Source: Lachnospiraceae bacterium
GTDB lineage: Bacteria > Bacillota > Clostridia > Lachnospirales > Lachnospiraceae
DNA: 64,000 bases
NCBI GenBank assembly: GCA_024698705.1
Contig: JAILQX010000029.1
Span: forward strand, 62,001 to 126,000
Reading direction: 5' to 3'
Shown: in pieces, positions 9,061 to 17,263 of the stretch
Numbering within the stretch: position 1 is the stretch's first letter
Layout of the letters: each line of letters begins with the position of its first letter
Translations under genes and position numbers: made by a program
The notes under the pieces: model-generated
The model's database searches: none
The model's input: the letters and a program-made list of their open reading frames with translations, nothing else
What the model was told of the DNA's origin: nothing

Positions 9061-10650
9061 TTACCTTATCCTCAAAAGACCGGCAAGAAGGTTAAGCGGA
9101 TAATATAAGACCGTTCCCTTCAGGCTTTCTATATCTTTCCCGTTCAATGTTCTTAAAAGCACCAGCGATACCGAATATACGGCATAGCCGATTATGACTC
9201 CTACAATAAGCACTATCACATTGCTCTTTACGAATCTGGCTATCAGAAAATCTATAAGAAGCAATACAGCCGATGAAATACATACCTTGATCAGCCTTGC
9301 CGTGATATCATTGAGCCTGAAACCGTATTCTCTCATGATAAACACCGACTGAATTATAAAATTCACAAGTGCGTCAAGCATGATCGCTACCGTGACAGTG
9401 GTTATCTCTACTCCTTTTTTATCCATGAGAAGAATAAAGAGCAAAGCTGCTATAAACCCGGATAACCTGCCTAACAACGCATTCAGATCCAGGCCTTTAA
9501 CTTCAAGTGAAGTGATAAGCCCAAGATCTATGCCATACAACAATACCGCAAATGCACCCGTGATCATAAGCGATGCTTTGTCCGTATTGCCCGTAGTGAC
9601 AGTGAAAATCATTTTTGAGAAGGCTATCATCGACATGCTTATCGGAAATACTATCGTAAATGAATTTTTTAACAGATTGTTAAATTTTGAATTCAGTGAT
9701 TTCTTATCATCCTTTTTGATATCACTCCGCATTTTACTTCTGCATCCTGATATATATTCCTTATAAACGGCAAGTACCAATACGGCACTTAAGCAGAAAA
9801 TATAAAACGATCCGAGTTGAGAATATACATCCGCAGCACTTGCACCGCCTCTGAATCTGCTCCTGCAAAATATAAAAACTCCGACCCACGCAGTGATCAC
9901 CGGAAACAGATTATCCTTCAAAAGCTTTAGGCTTCCGGGGATAAATGATCTTAAGAATGACTTAAAACCGTCTTTGGAACGCACTTCATTAAAGGAATAA
10001 TTTTCGGTATGTATCGCTCTCTGACCTGTCACAAGAATGATAAGATATATAATATCTGCCACACACATCGTCAGTACAGCACCCATACAGCCGTACACGA
10101 TAATAAGGAAATCGTTTTGATGCAGATTGGCTGCCTTTGAACCGATGCTCATGAACAATCCGATAACAAATCTGCCTGCCACTATCAGGATAAGGCTCTT
10201 CGTAAGCCTTCCCGCAGTCATGAAACCCGTGCTCTGACAGCCGTTGTGATACCCCCTGAATGTCCTCACAAAAGAATCAATAAGATAAAACAAGCCGAAA
10301 GCCCAGAAGACCATGCCAAGCGAACCGTCTTTATACAATCTTACTGACATCTTTGAACCCAATGCAACAAATATAGCGAATATCAACAGACCGATCACCG
10401 CTGAATAACCAAGGCAGTAATTAAATATACGTTTTGCATTGTCGTAAAAACCTCTGTGCCTTCTGACTGCTACCATCTTGGCCAGAAGTTCCTTCACTCC
10501 TCCCATGGTAAGTATGAATATGATCAGATATGTGAGAAAACCGGTGCCGAAAAGGCCAAGCCCCTGTTCACCCAGCAATTTCTCAATTATGATAAAAAAT
10601 ATTATATAAGCAAATGTATCGCTTATCCTGATCAAAGTCTTAATACTCAT
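9061..10650 (-). CDS. Polysaccharide/lipid-linked oligosaccharide flippase (MATE-like, SpoVB/MurJ type)
   Basis: A 529-residue integral membrane protein with about 14 hydrophobic segments, starting directly with the amphipathic SIKTLIRISDTFAYIIFFIIIEKLLGEQGLGLFG. This matches the oligosaccharide flippase part of the MOP superfamily, in which an early (E)xGLG loop after helix 1 is common. Such proteins move undecaprenyl-linked sugars or lipid II across the membrane. Which substrate applies cannot be read from sequence; SpoVB, MurJ and Wzx relatives are all possible. Internal charged loops are long near residues 300-325 (YKEYISGCRSKMRSDIKKDDKKS). It is 20 bases downstream of ybeY and 5 bases upstream of the BaiN-like gene. 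Confidence 0.82.
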   Translation of the reverse strand: MSIKTLIRISDTFAYIIFFIIIEKLLGEQGLGLFGTGFLTYLIIFILTMGGVKELLAKMVAVRRHRGFYDNAKRIFNYCLGYSAVIGLLIFAIFVALGSKMSVRLYKDGSLGMVFWAFGLFYLIDSFVRTFRGYHNGCQSTGFMTAGRLTKSLILIVAGRFVIGLFMSIGSKAANLHQNDFLIIVYGCMGAVLTMCVADIIYLIILVTGQRAIHTENYSFNEVRSKDGFKSFLRSFIPGSLKLLKDNLFPVITAWVGVFIFCRSRFRGGASAADVYSQLGSFYIFCLSAVLVLAVYKEYISGCRSKMRSDIKKDDKKSLNSKFNNLLKNSFTIVFPISMSMIAFSKMIFTVTTGNTDKASLMITGAFAVLLYGIDLGLITSLEVKGLDLNALLGRLSGFIAALLFILLMDKKGVEITTVTVAIMLDALVNFIIQSVFIMREYGFRLNDITARLIKVCISSAVLLLIDFLIARFVKSNVIVLIVGVIIGYAVYSVSLVLLRTLNGKDIESLKGTVLYYPLNLLAGLLRIR

Positions 10651-10670
10651 GTCATTCTCCCGATATCAAT

Positions 10671-11195
10671 CTATTCCCTGAAAATCTTAAGTCCGTCAAG
10701 TATCTGTTTCTGCAGATCTTCCATTACAACCGCATCTTCATCCGTCATATGATCATAGCCGCACAGATGAAGCATACTGTGCGCTATCAGAAAAGCATAT
10801 TCTCTTTTTATCGAATGTCCGTATTCCGTGGACTGGGCAAGTATCCTGTCATAGGAAAGCACTATCTCTCCCAGAACGATGAGTCCGTTTTCGGGATCTA
10901 TAAGATCACTGAGTTCCTCATCTCTGATATCAAACTTTCCCGGATCTGCAAAAAAAAGGTTAGGAAATGAAAGGACATCCGTTGCGTTGTCAATATCCCT
11001 GGTTTCGAGATTTATCTCTCTTATCCTTTCATCGTCAACTATAAGTATGTCTATCTCCGTATCAAAAGGACATGAAATTCGCTTAAGCACGGCTTCGCAC
11101 ACATCCATTGCGATCTTTTCGTGATCAAAATCAAAATCGGTCTGTATATCGGAATCCAAATAGATCTTCACACTACCTGTTTTTATATCTGTCAT
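10671..11195 (-). CDS. ybeY: rRNA maturation RNase YbeY
   Basis: Zinc endoribonuclease needed for 16S rRNA 3'-end maturation and ribosome quality control. The 174-residue protein carries the metal-binding H139-x3-H143-x5-H149 motif (HSMLHLCGYDH) and the upstream DVLSFP segment near residue 73, both family hallmarks. The N-terminal 40 residues are slightly longer than in E. coli. It overlaps the end of phoH by 23 bases, the usual phoH-ybeY order, consistent with coupled translation. Confidence 0.96.
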   Translation of the reverse strand: MTDIKTGSVKIYLDSDIQTDFDFDHEKIAMDVCEAVLKRISCPFDTEIDILIVDDERIREINLETRDIDNATDVLSFPNLFFADPGKFDIRDEELSDLIDPENGLIVLGEIVLSYDRILAQSTEYGHSIKREYAFLIAHSMLHLCGYDHMTDEDAVVMEDLQKQILDGLKIFRE

Positions 11196-12186
11196 TATCC
11201 TTCTTCTGCCTGCTTTCGTAATCTTCGTAAGCTTTTACGATCTTCTGTACCAGAGGATGCCTTACAACATCCTTCGAGGTCAGATTTATCATTGCGATAC
11301 CTTCAATGTTCTTCAAAACCCTTCCCGCAATGTCAAGGCCGCTTTTCTGTCCGCTCGGAAGGTCTTTCTGACTCGCATCACCGGTGATTATCACCTTTGA
11401 ACCGAAACCTATTCTTGTAAGGAACATCTTCATCTGTGCCGGGGTCGTATTCTGCGCTTCATCCAGTATGATATAGGCATTGTCCAGCGTACGTCCTCTC
11501 ATATACGCAAGAGGCGCCACTTCGATAAGACCTTTTTCCATGTTTTTAAGGAATGAATCCGCTCCCATGATCTGATAAAGTGCATCATATAAGGGCCTTA
11601 AATACGGATCGACTTTTGACTGAAGATCACCCGGAAGAAAACCGAGCTTTTCACCTGCTTCTATGGCCGGTCTCGTCAAAATGATACGTTCAACCTCATT
11701 GTTCTTGAATGCGGTTATGGCCATAGCCATGGCGAGATATGTCTTACCGGTACCGGCAGGTCCAAGACCGAATACTATCATATTGTTTTTTATCGCATCG
11801 ACATATTGCTTCTGCCCCAGCGTTTTGGGCTTTACGGGTTTTCCGTTAACCGTATGGCAGATAAGCTCCCTGTCCATATTCAAAAGTTCTTCCGTGTTAA
11901 TATTGTCACCGGCTATCTCAAGAGCATAGTCAACATTCTGATCCAAAATCTCATTTCCTCTTTTCGATAATTCTTCAAGTGTCTCAATGACGTTTTTTGC
12001 ATTTTTGATCGCCGATTCACGGCCCTTTACCACGATGCCGTCCGCTTCGGCATAAATGTCAACACCCAGATTTTTCTCTATTTTTTTCATGTGAGAATCA
12101 AATCTGCCAAACACGTTAGCCGCATGTCCGGCATCTATATCCATCCTCAGTGAATCCGAATTTTCTTCAGGTAAAGTGTTGTTCAT
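11173..12186 (-). CDS. phoH: PhoH-family ATPase (YbeZ-like)
   Basis: A 337-residue P-loop ATPase of the PhoH/YbeZ family, usually found beside ybeY and thought to act with it in RNA metabolism. Seen: an N-terminal KH-like region (residues ~25-75), the helical linker, Walker A GPAGTGKT at residues 142-149, Walker B ILDEAQN, and the C-terminal ITGDASQKDLPSGQKSGL segment. The open frame extends to GTG 12204, but ATG 12186 is chosen: a GGAAGGA Shine-Dalgarno lies 6-7 bases before it and is coding in the longer version. First gene of an 11-gene operon ending in mutS. Confidence 0.95.
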   Translation of the reverse strand: MNNTLPEENSDSLRMDIDAGHAANVFGRFDSHMKKIEKNLGVDIYAEADGIVVKGRESAIKNAKNVIETLEELSKRGNEILDQNVDYALEIAGDNINTEELLNMDRELICHTVNGKPVKPKTLGQKQYVDAIKNNMIVFGLGPAGTGKTYLAMAMAITAFKNNEVERIILTRPAIEAGEKLGFLPGDLQSKVDPYLRPLYDALYQIMGADSFLKNMEKGLIEVAPLAYMRGRTLDNAYIILDEAQNTTPAQMKMFLTRIGFGSKVIITGDASQKDLPSGQKSGLDIAGRVLKNIEGIAMINLTSKDVVRHPLVQKIVKAYEDYESRQKKDNDRYKNR

Positions 12187-12220
12187 CAAATGTCCTTCCG
12201 TCACATAAAAAACCTATATA

Positions 12221-12226
12221 ATTATA
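12221..12226 (-). promoter_or_regulatory. Putative -10 element of the phoH operon promoter
   Basis: On the minus strand a perfect TATAAT lies 35 bases before the phoH ATG, downstream of the terminator of the preceding small gene. The region 17 bases further up is a run of T with no clear -35 hexamer, so the assignment rests on the -10 and on location. Confidence 0.45.
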
Positions 12227-12238
12227 CTAAAAAAAACA

Positions 12239-12269
12239 GTAAAAAAAAAGGCTGTCATGCGACAGCCTT
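12239..12269 (-). terminator. Rho-independent terminator after the 85-residue gene
   Basis: Perfect 9-bp stem (AAGGCTGTC / GACAGCCTT, loop of 4) at 12248-12269, followed on the minus strand by a run of at least 9 T. It lies 5 bases after the stop codon at 12275 and separates that gene from the phoH operon. Confidence 0.93.
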
Positions 12270-12274
12270 AAAAT

Positions 12275-12532
12275 TTATTTTCTTGTGGGTGCCTGGTTCT
12301 TGTAGGCAAATCCCTTGGTCTTTTCTTTCCACTCATCGATAACTTCCGCATAGTGAACCATCTGCTTCTCGCTCAGTTCACCGTTCTTACGAAGGGCTTC
12401 AAACATAGTCTCGAGCTTGGCGAGATCAGCTATAGTAGCATCCTTATAGTTATGTGACATATTCATCTCAAGATTAAATAATACCGCTTCCAAAGGTTCA
12501 CATTCTTTTTTTCCGAAACCAAACAAGCCCAT
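12275..12532 (-). CDS. Small conserved-looking hypothetical protein (85 aa)
   Basis: I do not recognise this 85-residue protein. It begins MGLFGFGKKECEPLEAVLFNLEMNMSHNYKDATIADLAKLETMFEALRKNG and appears all-helical and cytosolic, with no signal peptide or membrane segment. ATG 12532 is preferred over GTG 12541 because AGGGGGTG sits 6 bases before it. It is a single-gene unit with an extended -10 promoter at 12599-12607 and a strong terminator at 12239-12269, which argues for a real, independently expressed gene. Confidence 0.8.
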   Translation of the reverse strand: MGLFGFGKKECEPLEAVLFNLEMNMSHNYKDATIADLAKLETMFEALRKNGELSEKQMVHYAEVIDEWKEKTKGFAYKNQAPTRK

Positions 12533-12598
12533 AATCTGCACCCCCTAACGCAAAAATTAACGTTATCATTCAAAGATGACACATCTTGTGGTAAAAAT

Positions 12599-12607
12599 AT
12601 TATAACA
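12599..12607 (-). promoter_or_regulatory. Extended -10 promoter of the 85-residue gene
   Basis: Minus-strand TGTTATAAT (TG-N-TATAAT, an extended -10) about 66 bases before the ATG at 12532. No good -35 is seen, as is usual for extended -10 promoters. It implies a leader of roughly 60 bases. Confidence 0.55.
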
Positions 12608-12677
12608 CTATATTCAAAAAATGTATAATAATTTTGATAAAAAGAGTAAATTTTTATAAATATTTAACAAATTTCAA

Positions 12678-13352
12678 CTATTCAAAAATATCAGAGTATA
12701 TTTTTTCTGCCATCTGTTCCATAAATCCGTCATCTGTTTCGGGAAAGTTTTCTTTTATCATATTATATATCGTCTGATATCGACCGAAATATAATATTTC
12801 CTCATCAACAGAAGTATCTTCTCCTTTTGTTAAAAACTCCTTTGTAAGATTATCTTTTGACCATTCGATAATCTTTTCCCTGAGTTCTTTTTCCTGAGTT
12901 GCTTTTACGGCAAGTTTTTTGTAAGACTTGATGCTCGCAAAGCCAAGGATTATGAACAAAAGGAACATACCGCCCATTACGATATTGATCAGATATTTTC
13001 CGCCGGGCGACATATAGAAATGTATTATACCGAGGTCAACCAGAACGAGCAGAACCGCACCGATTATTCCGACAAAAAGCAATGTGCCGGCTCCGGCCTT
13101 GTATTCAGCGGCTCTCTGTGCCGTATCGACATAAGCCTTTTTTCTTACGGGTTTACTCTCGGCTTCCATGTACCGATCGGAAGCATCTTCATCTTTATAT
13201 GATTCATAAAACTGCATGGCAGCCTGTGGATCAAATTCCATTTCAACCTTATCAGACTCTTTCGGAAGCTCATCCACCAGTTCACAGCCACAGTCTGCAC
13301 AAACCTTTATTCCTGCTTTATATTCGTATTTGCATTGCGGACACCAAGGCAT
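12678..13352 (-). CDS. Zinc-ribbon membrane protein, function unknown (224 aa)
   Basis: Begins with a four-cysteine zinc ribbon: MPWCPQCKYEY (C4, C7) and KVCADCGCELV (C18, C21). A ~70-residue acidic linker follows, then two hydrophobic segments, AGTLLFVGIIGAVLLVLVDLGIIHF (about residues 90-115) and YLINIVMGGMFLLFIILGFASI (about 120-145). A C-terminal domain of ~80 residues follows with charged helices and an aromatic centre (ILYFGRYQTIYNMIK). The ribbon and the C-terminal domain are likely on the same (cytoplasmic) side. Family is not recognised. It lies 12 bases downstream of nfnB; no metabolic link is apparent. Confidence 0.85.
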   Translation of the reverse strand: MPWCPQCKYEYKAGIKVCADCGCELVDELPKESDKVEMEFDPQAAMQFYESYKDEDASDRYMEAESKPVRKKAYVDTAQRAAEYKAGAGTLLFVGIIGAVLLVLVDLGIIHFYMSPGGKYLINIVMGGMFLLFIILGFASIKSYKKLAVKATQEKELREKIIEWSKDNLTKEFLTKGEDTSVDEEILYFGRYQTIYNMIKENFPETDDGFMEQMAEKIYSDIFE

Positions 13353-13364
13353 AACGTGACTCCT

Positions 13365-14759
13365 TTATCCTCTGTTCTTATTTTTCAGATAATTATCGAT
13401 ACCTTTTGCGGCATTCTTACCCGCACCCATGGCAAGTATCACGGTAGCGGCGCCGGTAACCGCATCACCCCCGGCAAAAACACCTTCTTTTGACGTCTTT
13501 CCAAAATCCTCATCCGCTACAATACATTGACGGTTATTAACCTCAAGTCCCTTTGTGGTGCTTGAGATAAGAGGATTCGGAGATGTTCCGAGTGACATGA
13601 TGACCGTATCCACATCGATAACAAACTCGCTGCCTTCGATCTCCACAGGTCTTCTTCTTCCGGAAGCATCCGGTTCGCCAAGTTCCATCTTTATGCACTT
13701 TATACCGTTTACCCATCCGTTTTCATCTTTTAGGATCTCAACGGGATTTGTGAGAAGATCAAATATGATACCTTCTTCTTTTGCATGATGTACTTCTTCA
13801 ACCCTGGCAGGAAGTTCCTGCTCGCTTCTTCTGTATACGATATGTACTTCCGCTCCGAGTCTTAATGCTGTCCTTGCAGCATCCATTGCAACGTTTCCGC
13901 CGCCCACAACAGCAACCTTCTTACCTCTTTTTATCGGCGTCGGACTCTTTTCGTCAAAAGCCTTCATAAGATTACTTCTTGTAAGATATTCGTTTGCCGA
14001 GAATACACCGTTTGCGGTCTCGCCCGGAATTCCCATAAATTTGGGAAGTCCCGCTCCCGAACCTATAAATACGGCCTCAAAACCTTCATTTTCAAACAAT
14101 TCATCTATCGTAACAGACTTGCCTATAATAACGTTGGTCTCAAATTTTACACCGAGACTCTTAACATTTTCTATCTCTTTTGCCACAACCTTTGTTTTGG
14201 GAAGACGGAATTCGGGTATTCCGTATACAAGGACTCCGCCGGCTTCATGAAGTGCTTCAAATACCGTTACATCATATCCCATTTTGGCAAGATCCCCTGC
14301 GCATGTAAGTCCTGAAGGACCTGAACCAATAACAGCAACCTTTATGCCGTTCGGTGTCACATCGGTCTTCGGCTTTATATTGTTTTCCATGGCATAATCT
14401 GCCACAAATCTCTCAAGTTTGCCGATACTTACGGCTTCGCCCTTGATACCCCTTATGCATTTTCCTTCGCACTGGGTTTCCTGCGGACATACTCTTCCGC
14501 AGACAGCGGGTAACGAGCTGGATTCGGAAAGGATCTCATATGCGCCTTCTATATCTCCGTCTTTAACTTTTGCGATAAAGCCCGGAATATTTATAGCCAC
14601 GGGACATCCTTTCATGCATTGCGCATTCTTGCAACTGATGCAGCGGCTTGCTTCCTCCATAGCTTCTTCTTTTGTATATCCGAGACAGACCTCTTCGAAA
14701 TTGCAGGCTCTCTCTTTTGCATCCTGTTCACGAACAGGCACTTTTTTCATAACATCCAT
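13365..14759 (-). CDS. nfnB: NfnB, large subunit of NADH-dependent ferredoxin:NADP+ oxidoreductase (GltA-like)
   Basis: 464-residue protein of the glutamate-synthase small-subunit family. Seen: an N-terminal Fe-S domain with clustered cysteines (CISCKNAQCMKGCP near residue 40 and CGRVCPQETQCEGKCIRG near residue 92), then an FAD fold (VAVIGSGPSGLTCAGDLAKMGYDVTVFEA), then an NAD(P) fold (KKVAVVGGGNVAMDAARTALRLGAEV) and a C-terminal GVFAGGDAVTGAATVILAMGAG. Alone it could be called glutamate synthase small subunit (gltA). No large subunit is adjacent, whereas a ~290-residue NfnA-type partner is immediately upstream. This is the NfnAB/SudAB order, so an electron-bifurcating role is the better reading. 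Confidence 0.88.
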   Translation of the reverse strand: MDVMKKVPVREQDAKERACNFEEVCLGYTKEEAMEEASRCISCKNAQCMKGCPVAINIPGFIAKVKDGDIEGAYEILSESSSLPAVCGRVCPQETQCEGKCIRGIKGEAVSIGKLERFVADYAMENNIKPKTDVTPNGIKVAVIGSGPSGLTCAGDLAKMGYDVTVFEALHEAGGVLVYGIPEFRLPKTKVVAKEIENVKSLGVKFETNVIIGKSVTIDELFENEGFEAVFIGSGAGLPKFMGIPGETANGVFSANEYLTRSNLMKAFDEKSPTPIKRGKKVAVVGGGNVAMDAARTALRLGAEVHIVYRRSEQELPARVEEVHHAKEEGIIFDLLTNPVEILKDENGWVNGIKCIKMELGEPDASGRRRPVEIEGSEFVIDVDTVIMSLGTSPNPLISSTTKGLEVNNRQCIVADEDFGKTSKEGVFAGGDAVTGAATVILAMGAGKNAAKGIDNYLKNKNRG

Positions 14760-14782
14760 ATCTGTTTATTCTCCTATATAGG

Positions 14783-15655
14783 TTAACAATTTCCGCATCC
14801 ACCGTGATGTGTGCTTCCTTCGGTATATTCAAGCAGCTTCCTGCCCTCTTCGGTTTTATAGAGAGCCTGACGCTTCATTGCCTCATCAAAATTTATCAGA
14901 TGACCGTCAAATTCCGGTCCGTCAACACATGCAAACTTTATCTCATCGCCGACACTGACTCTGCATGCACCGCACATACCCGTTCCGTCAACCATAATAG
15001 GGTTCATAGAAACGACGGTGGGTATACCCAGTTCGGCTGTGAGCTTTGCAACAAATTTCATCATTATCATCGGTCCTATTGCCACGCAAAGATCATACTT
15101 CTTGCCTTCAGCCACAAGATCTTCTATGACTTTTGTGACCATGCCGCTTCTGCCGTATGAACCGTCATCTGTTGTAACATACAGATTTGACACCTCTTTC
15201 ATCTTATCTTCCATGATAAGAAGGCTCTGTGTCTTTGATCCGACAATTGCGTCAGCCTTTATGCCTCTTTCCGAAAGCCATTTAACCTGCGGATAGACCG
15301 GAGCTGTACCTACACCGCCGGCCACAAACAATATATTCATCTTTTTAAGTTCATCAACGGACTTATATATAAGTTCACTGGGCTTTCCGAGCGGTCCCAC
15401 AACATCCCTGAACGAATCGCCTGTCTTTAGTTTCGCCATCTCGGTTGTAGATGCACCTATTGTCTGAAATACTATGGTCACGGTTCCCTTTTCCCTGTCA
15501 TAATCACAGATGGTAAGCGGGATCCTTTCACTGTCTTCTCCGGTTCTGACGATAAGAAACTGACCCGGCTCGCATTTTGCGGCAACTCGGGGAGCTTCAA
15601 CTACCATACAGTAAATGTTTGGCACCATTTCATATGCTTCGATAATCTTATACAT
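14783..15655 (-). CDS. nfnA: NfnA, FAD/[2Fe-2S] subunit of NADH-dependent ferredoxin:NADP+ oxidoreductase
   Basis: 290-residue ferredoxin-reductase-type protein (dihydroorotate-dehydrogenase electron-transfer subunit-like). Seen: FAD-binding beta-barrel with PGQFLIVRTGEDSERIPLTICD, an NAD-binding FVAGGVGTAPVYPQVKWL segment near residue 110, and a C-terminal [2Fe-2S] site, VDGTGMCGACRV plus FACVDGPEFDG. In characterised Nfn the cluster has one Asp ligand, matching the VDGTGMC aspartate. The very C-terminus has extra cysteines (HHGGCGNC). Start is ATG 15655, with GGAGG 7 bases upstream; the open frame extends further but that part is not coding-like. Pairs with nfnB, 23 bases downstream. Confidence 0.88.
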   Translation of the reverse strand: MYKIIEAYEMVPNIYCMVVEAPRVAAKCEPGQFLIVRTGEDSERIPLTICDYDREKGTVTIVFQTIGASTTEMAKLKTGDSFRDVVGPLGKPSELIYKSVDELKKMNILFVAGGVGTAPVYPQVKWLSERGIKADAIVGSKTQSLLIMEDKMKEVSNLYVTTDDGSYGRSGMVTKVIEDLVAEGKKYDLCVAIGPMIMMKFVAKLTAELGIPTVVSMNPIMVDGTGMCGACRVSVGDEIKFACVDGPEFDGHLINFDEAMKRQALYKTEEGRKLLEYTEGSTHHGGCGNC

Positions 15656-15676
15656 AATTCCTCCAAATAAAAATAA

Positions 15677-15689
15677 ATGTGAACCACAT
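15677..15689. promoter_or_regulatory. Small inverted repeat in the nfnA leader
   Basis: ATGTG-AAC-CACAT, a perfect 5-bp inverted repeat just downstream of the predicted transcription start of nfnAB. It could be an operator half-pair (TGTG/CACA resembles Rex or CRP-type half-sites) or chance; it is short. Confidence 0.25.
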
Positions 15690-15696
15690 AAACAAT

Positions 15697-15725
15697 AGTT
15701 TATAAAATCCACACTAAAAAATCAA
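15697..15725 (-). promoter_or_regulatory. Promoter of nfnA-nfnB-zinc ribbon unit
   Basis: Minus-strand TTGATT (15720-15725), 17-base spacer, TAAACT (15697-15702), placing the start about 35 bases before the nfnA ATG. The -35 lies inside the T-tract of the preceding gene's terminator. Confidence 0.5.
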
Positions 15726-15738
15726 CCGATATTCGGTA
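15714..15738 (-). terminator. Terminator after the TPR/chitobiase-like gene
   Basis: Minus-strand hairpin ACCGA-ATA-TCGGT (15725-15737) followed by TGATTTTTT. The stem is short (5 bp), but the T run and position, 28 bases after the stop at 15765, fit a Rho-independent terminator for the ftsK-fhs-TPR unit. Confidence 0.55.
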
Positions 15739-15764
15739 TTATTTTGCAGATGAAAAACATTCAA

Positions 15765-17249
15765 TCAATAGGTATGAAGTGTATAAGTATTATCCTTACC
15801 CAAAACCGCCTGATATGTGCTTCCGTCATAGACATCAACGGTAAATATATTACCGGTGACCATTCTGATAGTGCCTTCCTGATAGTATTCACTTATGAAA
15901 TACATAGTCCTGTTCTGAACATATCTCATTTCGCTGAACACATACATATATCTGCCCGCTCCGCCTTCAACGGTACCTTCGAGATCGATGACCCTTCCGA
16001 TCTCAAACTGCTTGTTTTTGACTATATTTATAGCCTCTTCTTCAGAGATAACGGTATCAACGGTAAGGTTATAATGTCTGGACACTTCATCACTTAAGTT
16101 GCCTGATCTGCTTATTGCAACAAATCTGTACCATGAATCCCCCATGGGAATGGCTATGGGGTCCGTGTAAATGGCACTGTTCGGGCCCGGAACCGTTCCG
16201 TCTGTCGTATAATGGACTTCCGCTCCCGCGGGCGCAGTAACCTTGATAAGCTGGGGTACATTATAAGCCCCCTCATCAAGGGAAATAACCGGAACATCAG
16301 GTGCATCCGAGGTAACATCATATATCTTAGAAACCACTTCGGAGCATACTCCGTACTTATTGACAAATATCGCACTTACGATGTATCTTCCGTTTCTGAG
16401 GACGATGGGTTCGGTGTAAAGCAGGCAATCGCTTCCCGGCTCGGAGCCGTCAAGCGTATAATAAATGCTTCCTTCCGTAATGGGAACGAGTTCAAGTTCC
16501 TTGACTTCGTTGTAATCTCCCTCTTCAAGCGAGAAACCCGGTTCTTTTGAAAGATATTCTATATATTCGTTTCTTATGGTATCCGGTGCATAATTTTCAA
16601 GCAAGGAACTGATCTCGTCATAATTCTTATCTTCATCAAGAAGATTTATTACGTCGATCCACGCTTCTGTTTCTGTATTGGATCTGATGATTATGGTCTC
16701 ATATGCATCTATGGTCTTGTCTATATTGCCCATTGCATAATAGCAATCAGCTATCTTATAGATAACAAGAGGATCTGTCTCCTCCAGACGATAGGCCTTC
16801 TCATAATATTGGATCGCTTTGTTGTAATCTCTGAGAGCATATGCTTCATCACCCTTTTTGATCTGATAAGATCGTGAATTATCATGTGAGATATATATGA
16901 TTATGGCCGTGAGCAGAACAATGACGATACCTGTGAGTATACCTATGACCGTAATGAACATTCTTTTGGACACAACAATTGAATCGTCTTTTCTTAACGG
17001 ATCAGACGATCTTTGATCAGTACCGTTTCCTTCAAGATCCATGAACATATCATGTGTATCCCCGGACACTGCATCGTTATCCGGCTTTTCAACGGTCGGG
17101 TTGATCTCCTCGGCAACATTGCTGAGTACATCCGATATGCTGTTTTCTATTTCAGGCTCAAAGTCCGGGACAATATATATCTCTTCACCGCATACTTCAC
17201 AGTACATATTGCCTTCGGCCAGTTCATTGCCGCATTTTGGACAGATCAT
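15765..17249 (-). CDS. Zinc-ribbon / single-TM / TPR protein with chitobiase-like repeat domains
   Basis: 494 residues of unusual layout. A zinc ribbon at the N-terminus (MICPKCGNE, MYCEVCGEE: C3, C6, C17, C20) and an acidic linker are followed by a transmembrane helix MFITVIGILTGIVIVLLTAIIIYI (about residues 92-115). Then comes a TPR region (GDEAYALRDYNKAIQYYEKAYRLEE, IADCYYAMGNIDKTIDAYETI). Two beta-rich repeats follow, YYTLDGSEPGSDCLLYTEPI and VHYTTDGTVPGPNSAIYTDPI; both resemble the chitobiase C-terminal (CHB_HEX_C_1) fold. Topology predicts the ribbon inside and the rest outside. The last ~110 residues (ISEEEAINIVKNKQFEIGRV...) are unassigned. It follows fhs by 14 bases. Function unknown. 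Confidence 0.88.
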   Translation of the reverse strand: MICPKCGNELAEGNMYCEVCGEEIYIVPDFEPEIENSISDVLSNVAEEINPTVEKPDNDAVSGDTHDMFMDLEGNGTDQRSSDPLRKDDSIVVSKRMFITVIGILTGIVIVLLTAIIIYISHDNSRSYQIKKGDEAYALRDYNKAIQYYEKAYRLEETDPLVIYKIADCYYAMGNIDKTIDAYETIIIRSNTETEAWIDVINLLDEDKNYDEISSLLENYAPDTIRNEYIEYLSKEPGFSLEEGDYNEVKELELVPITEGSIYYTLDGSEPGSDCLLYTEPIVLRNGRYIVSAIFVNKYGVCSEVVSKIYDVTSDAPDVPVISLDEGAYNVPQLIKVTAPAGAEVHYTTDGTVPGPNSAIYTDPIAIPMGDSWYRFVAISRSGNLSDEVSRHYNLTVDTVISEEEAINIVKNKQFEIGRVIDLEGTVEGGAGRYMYVFSEMRYVQNRTMYFISEYYQEGTIRMVTGNIFTVDVYDGSTYQAVLGKDNTYTLHTY

Positions 17250-17263
17250 ATTTGTTTAACCTT

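Noticed and set aside
15765..17249. Chitobiase (glycosidase) annotation
   Set aside because: Only the small C-terminal beta domains resemble chitobiase; no catalytic glycosidase domain is present.
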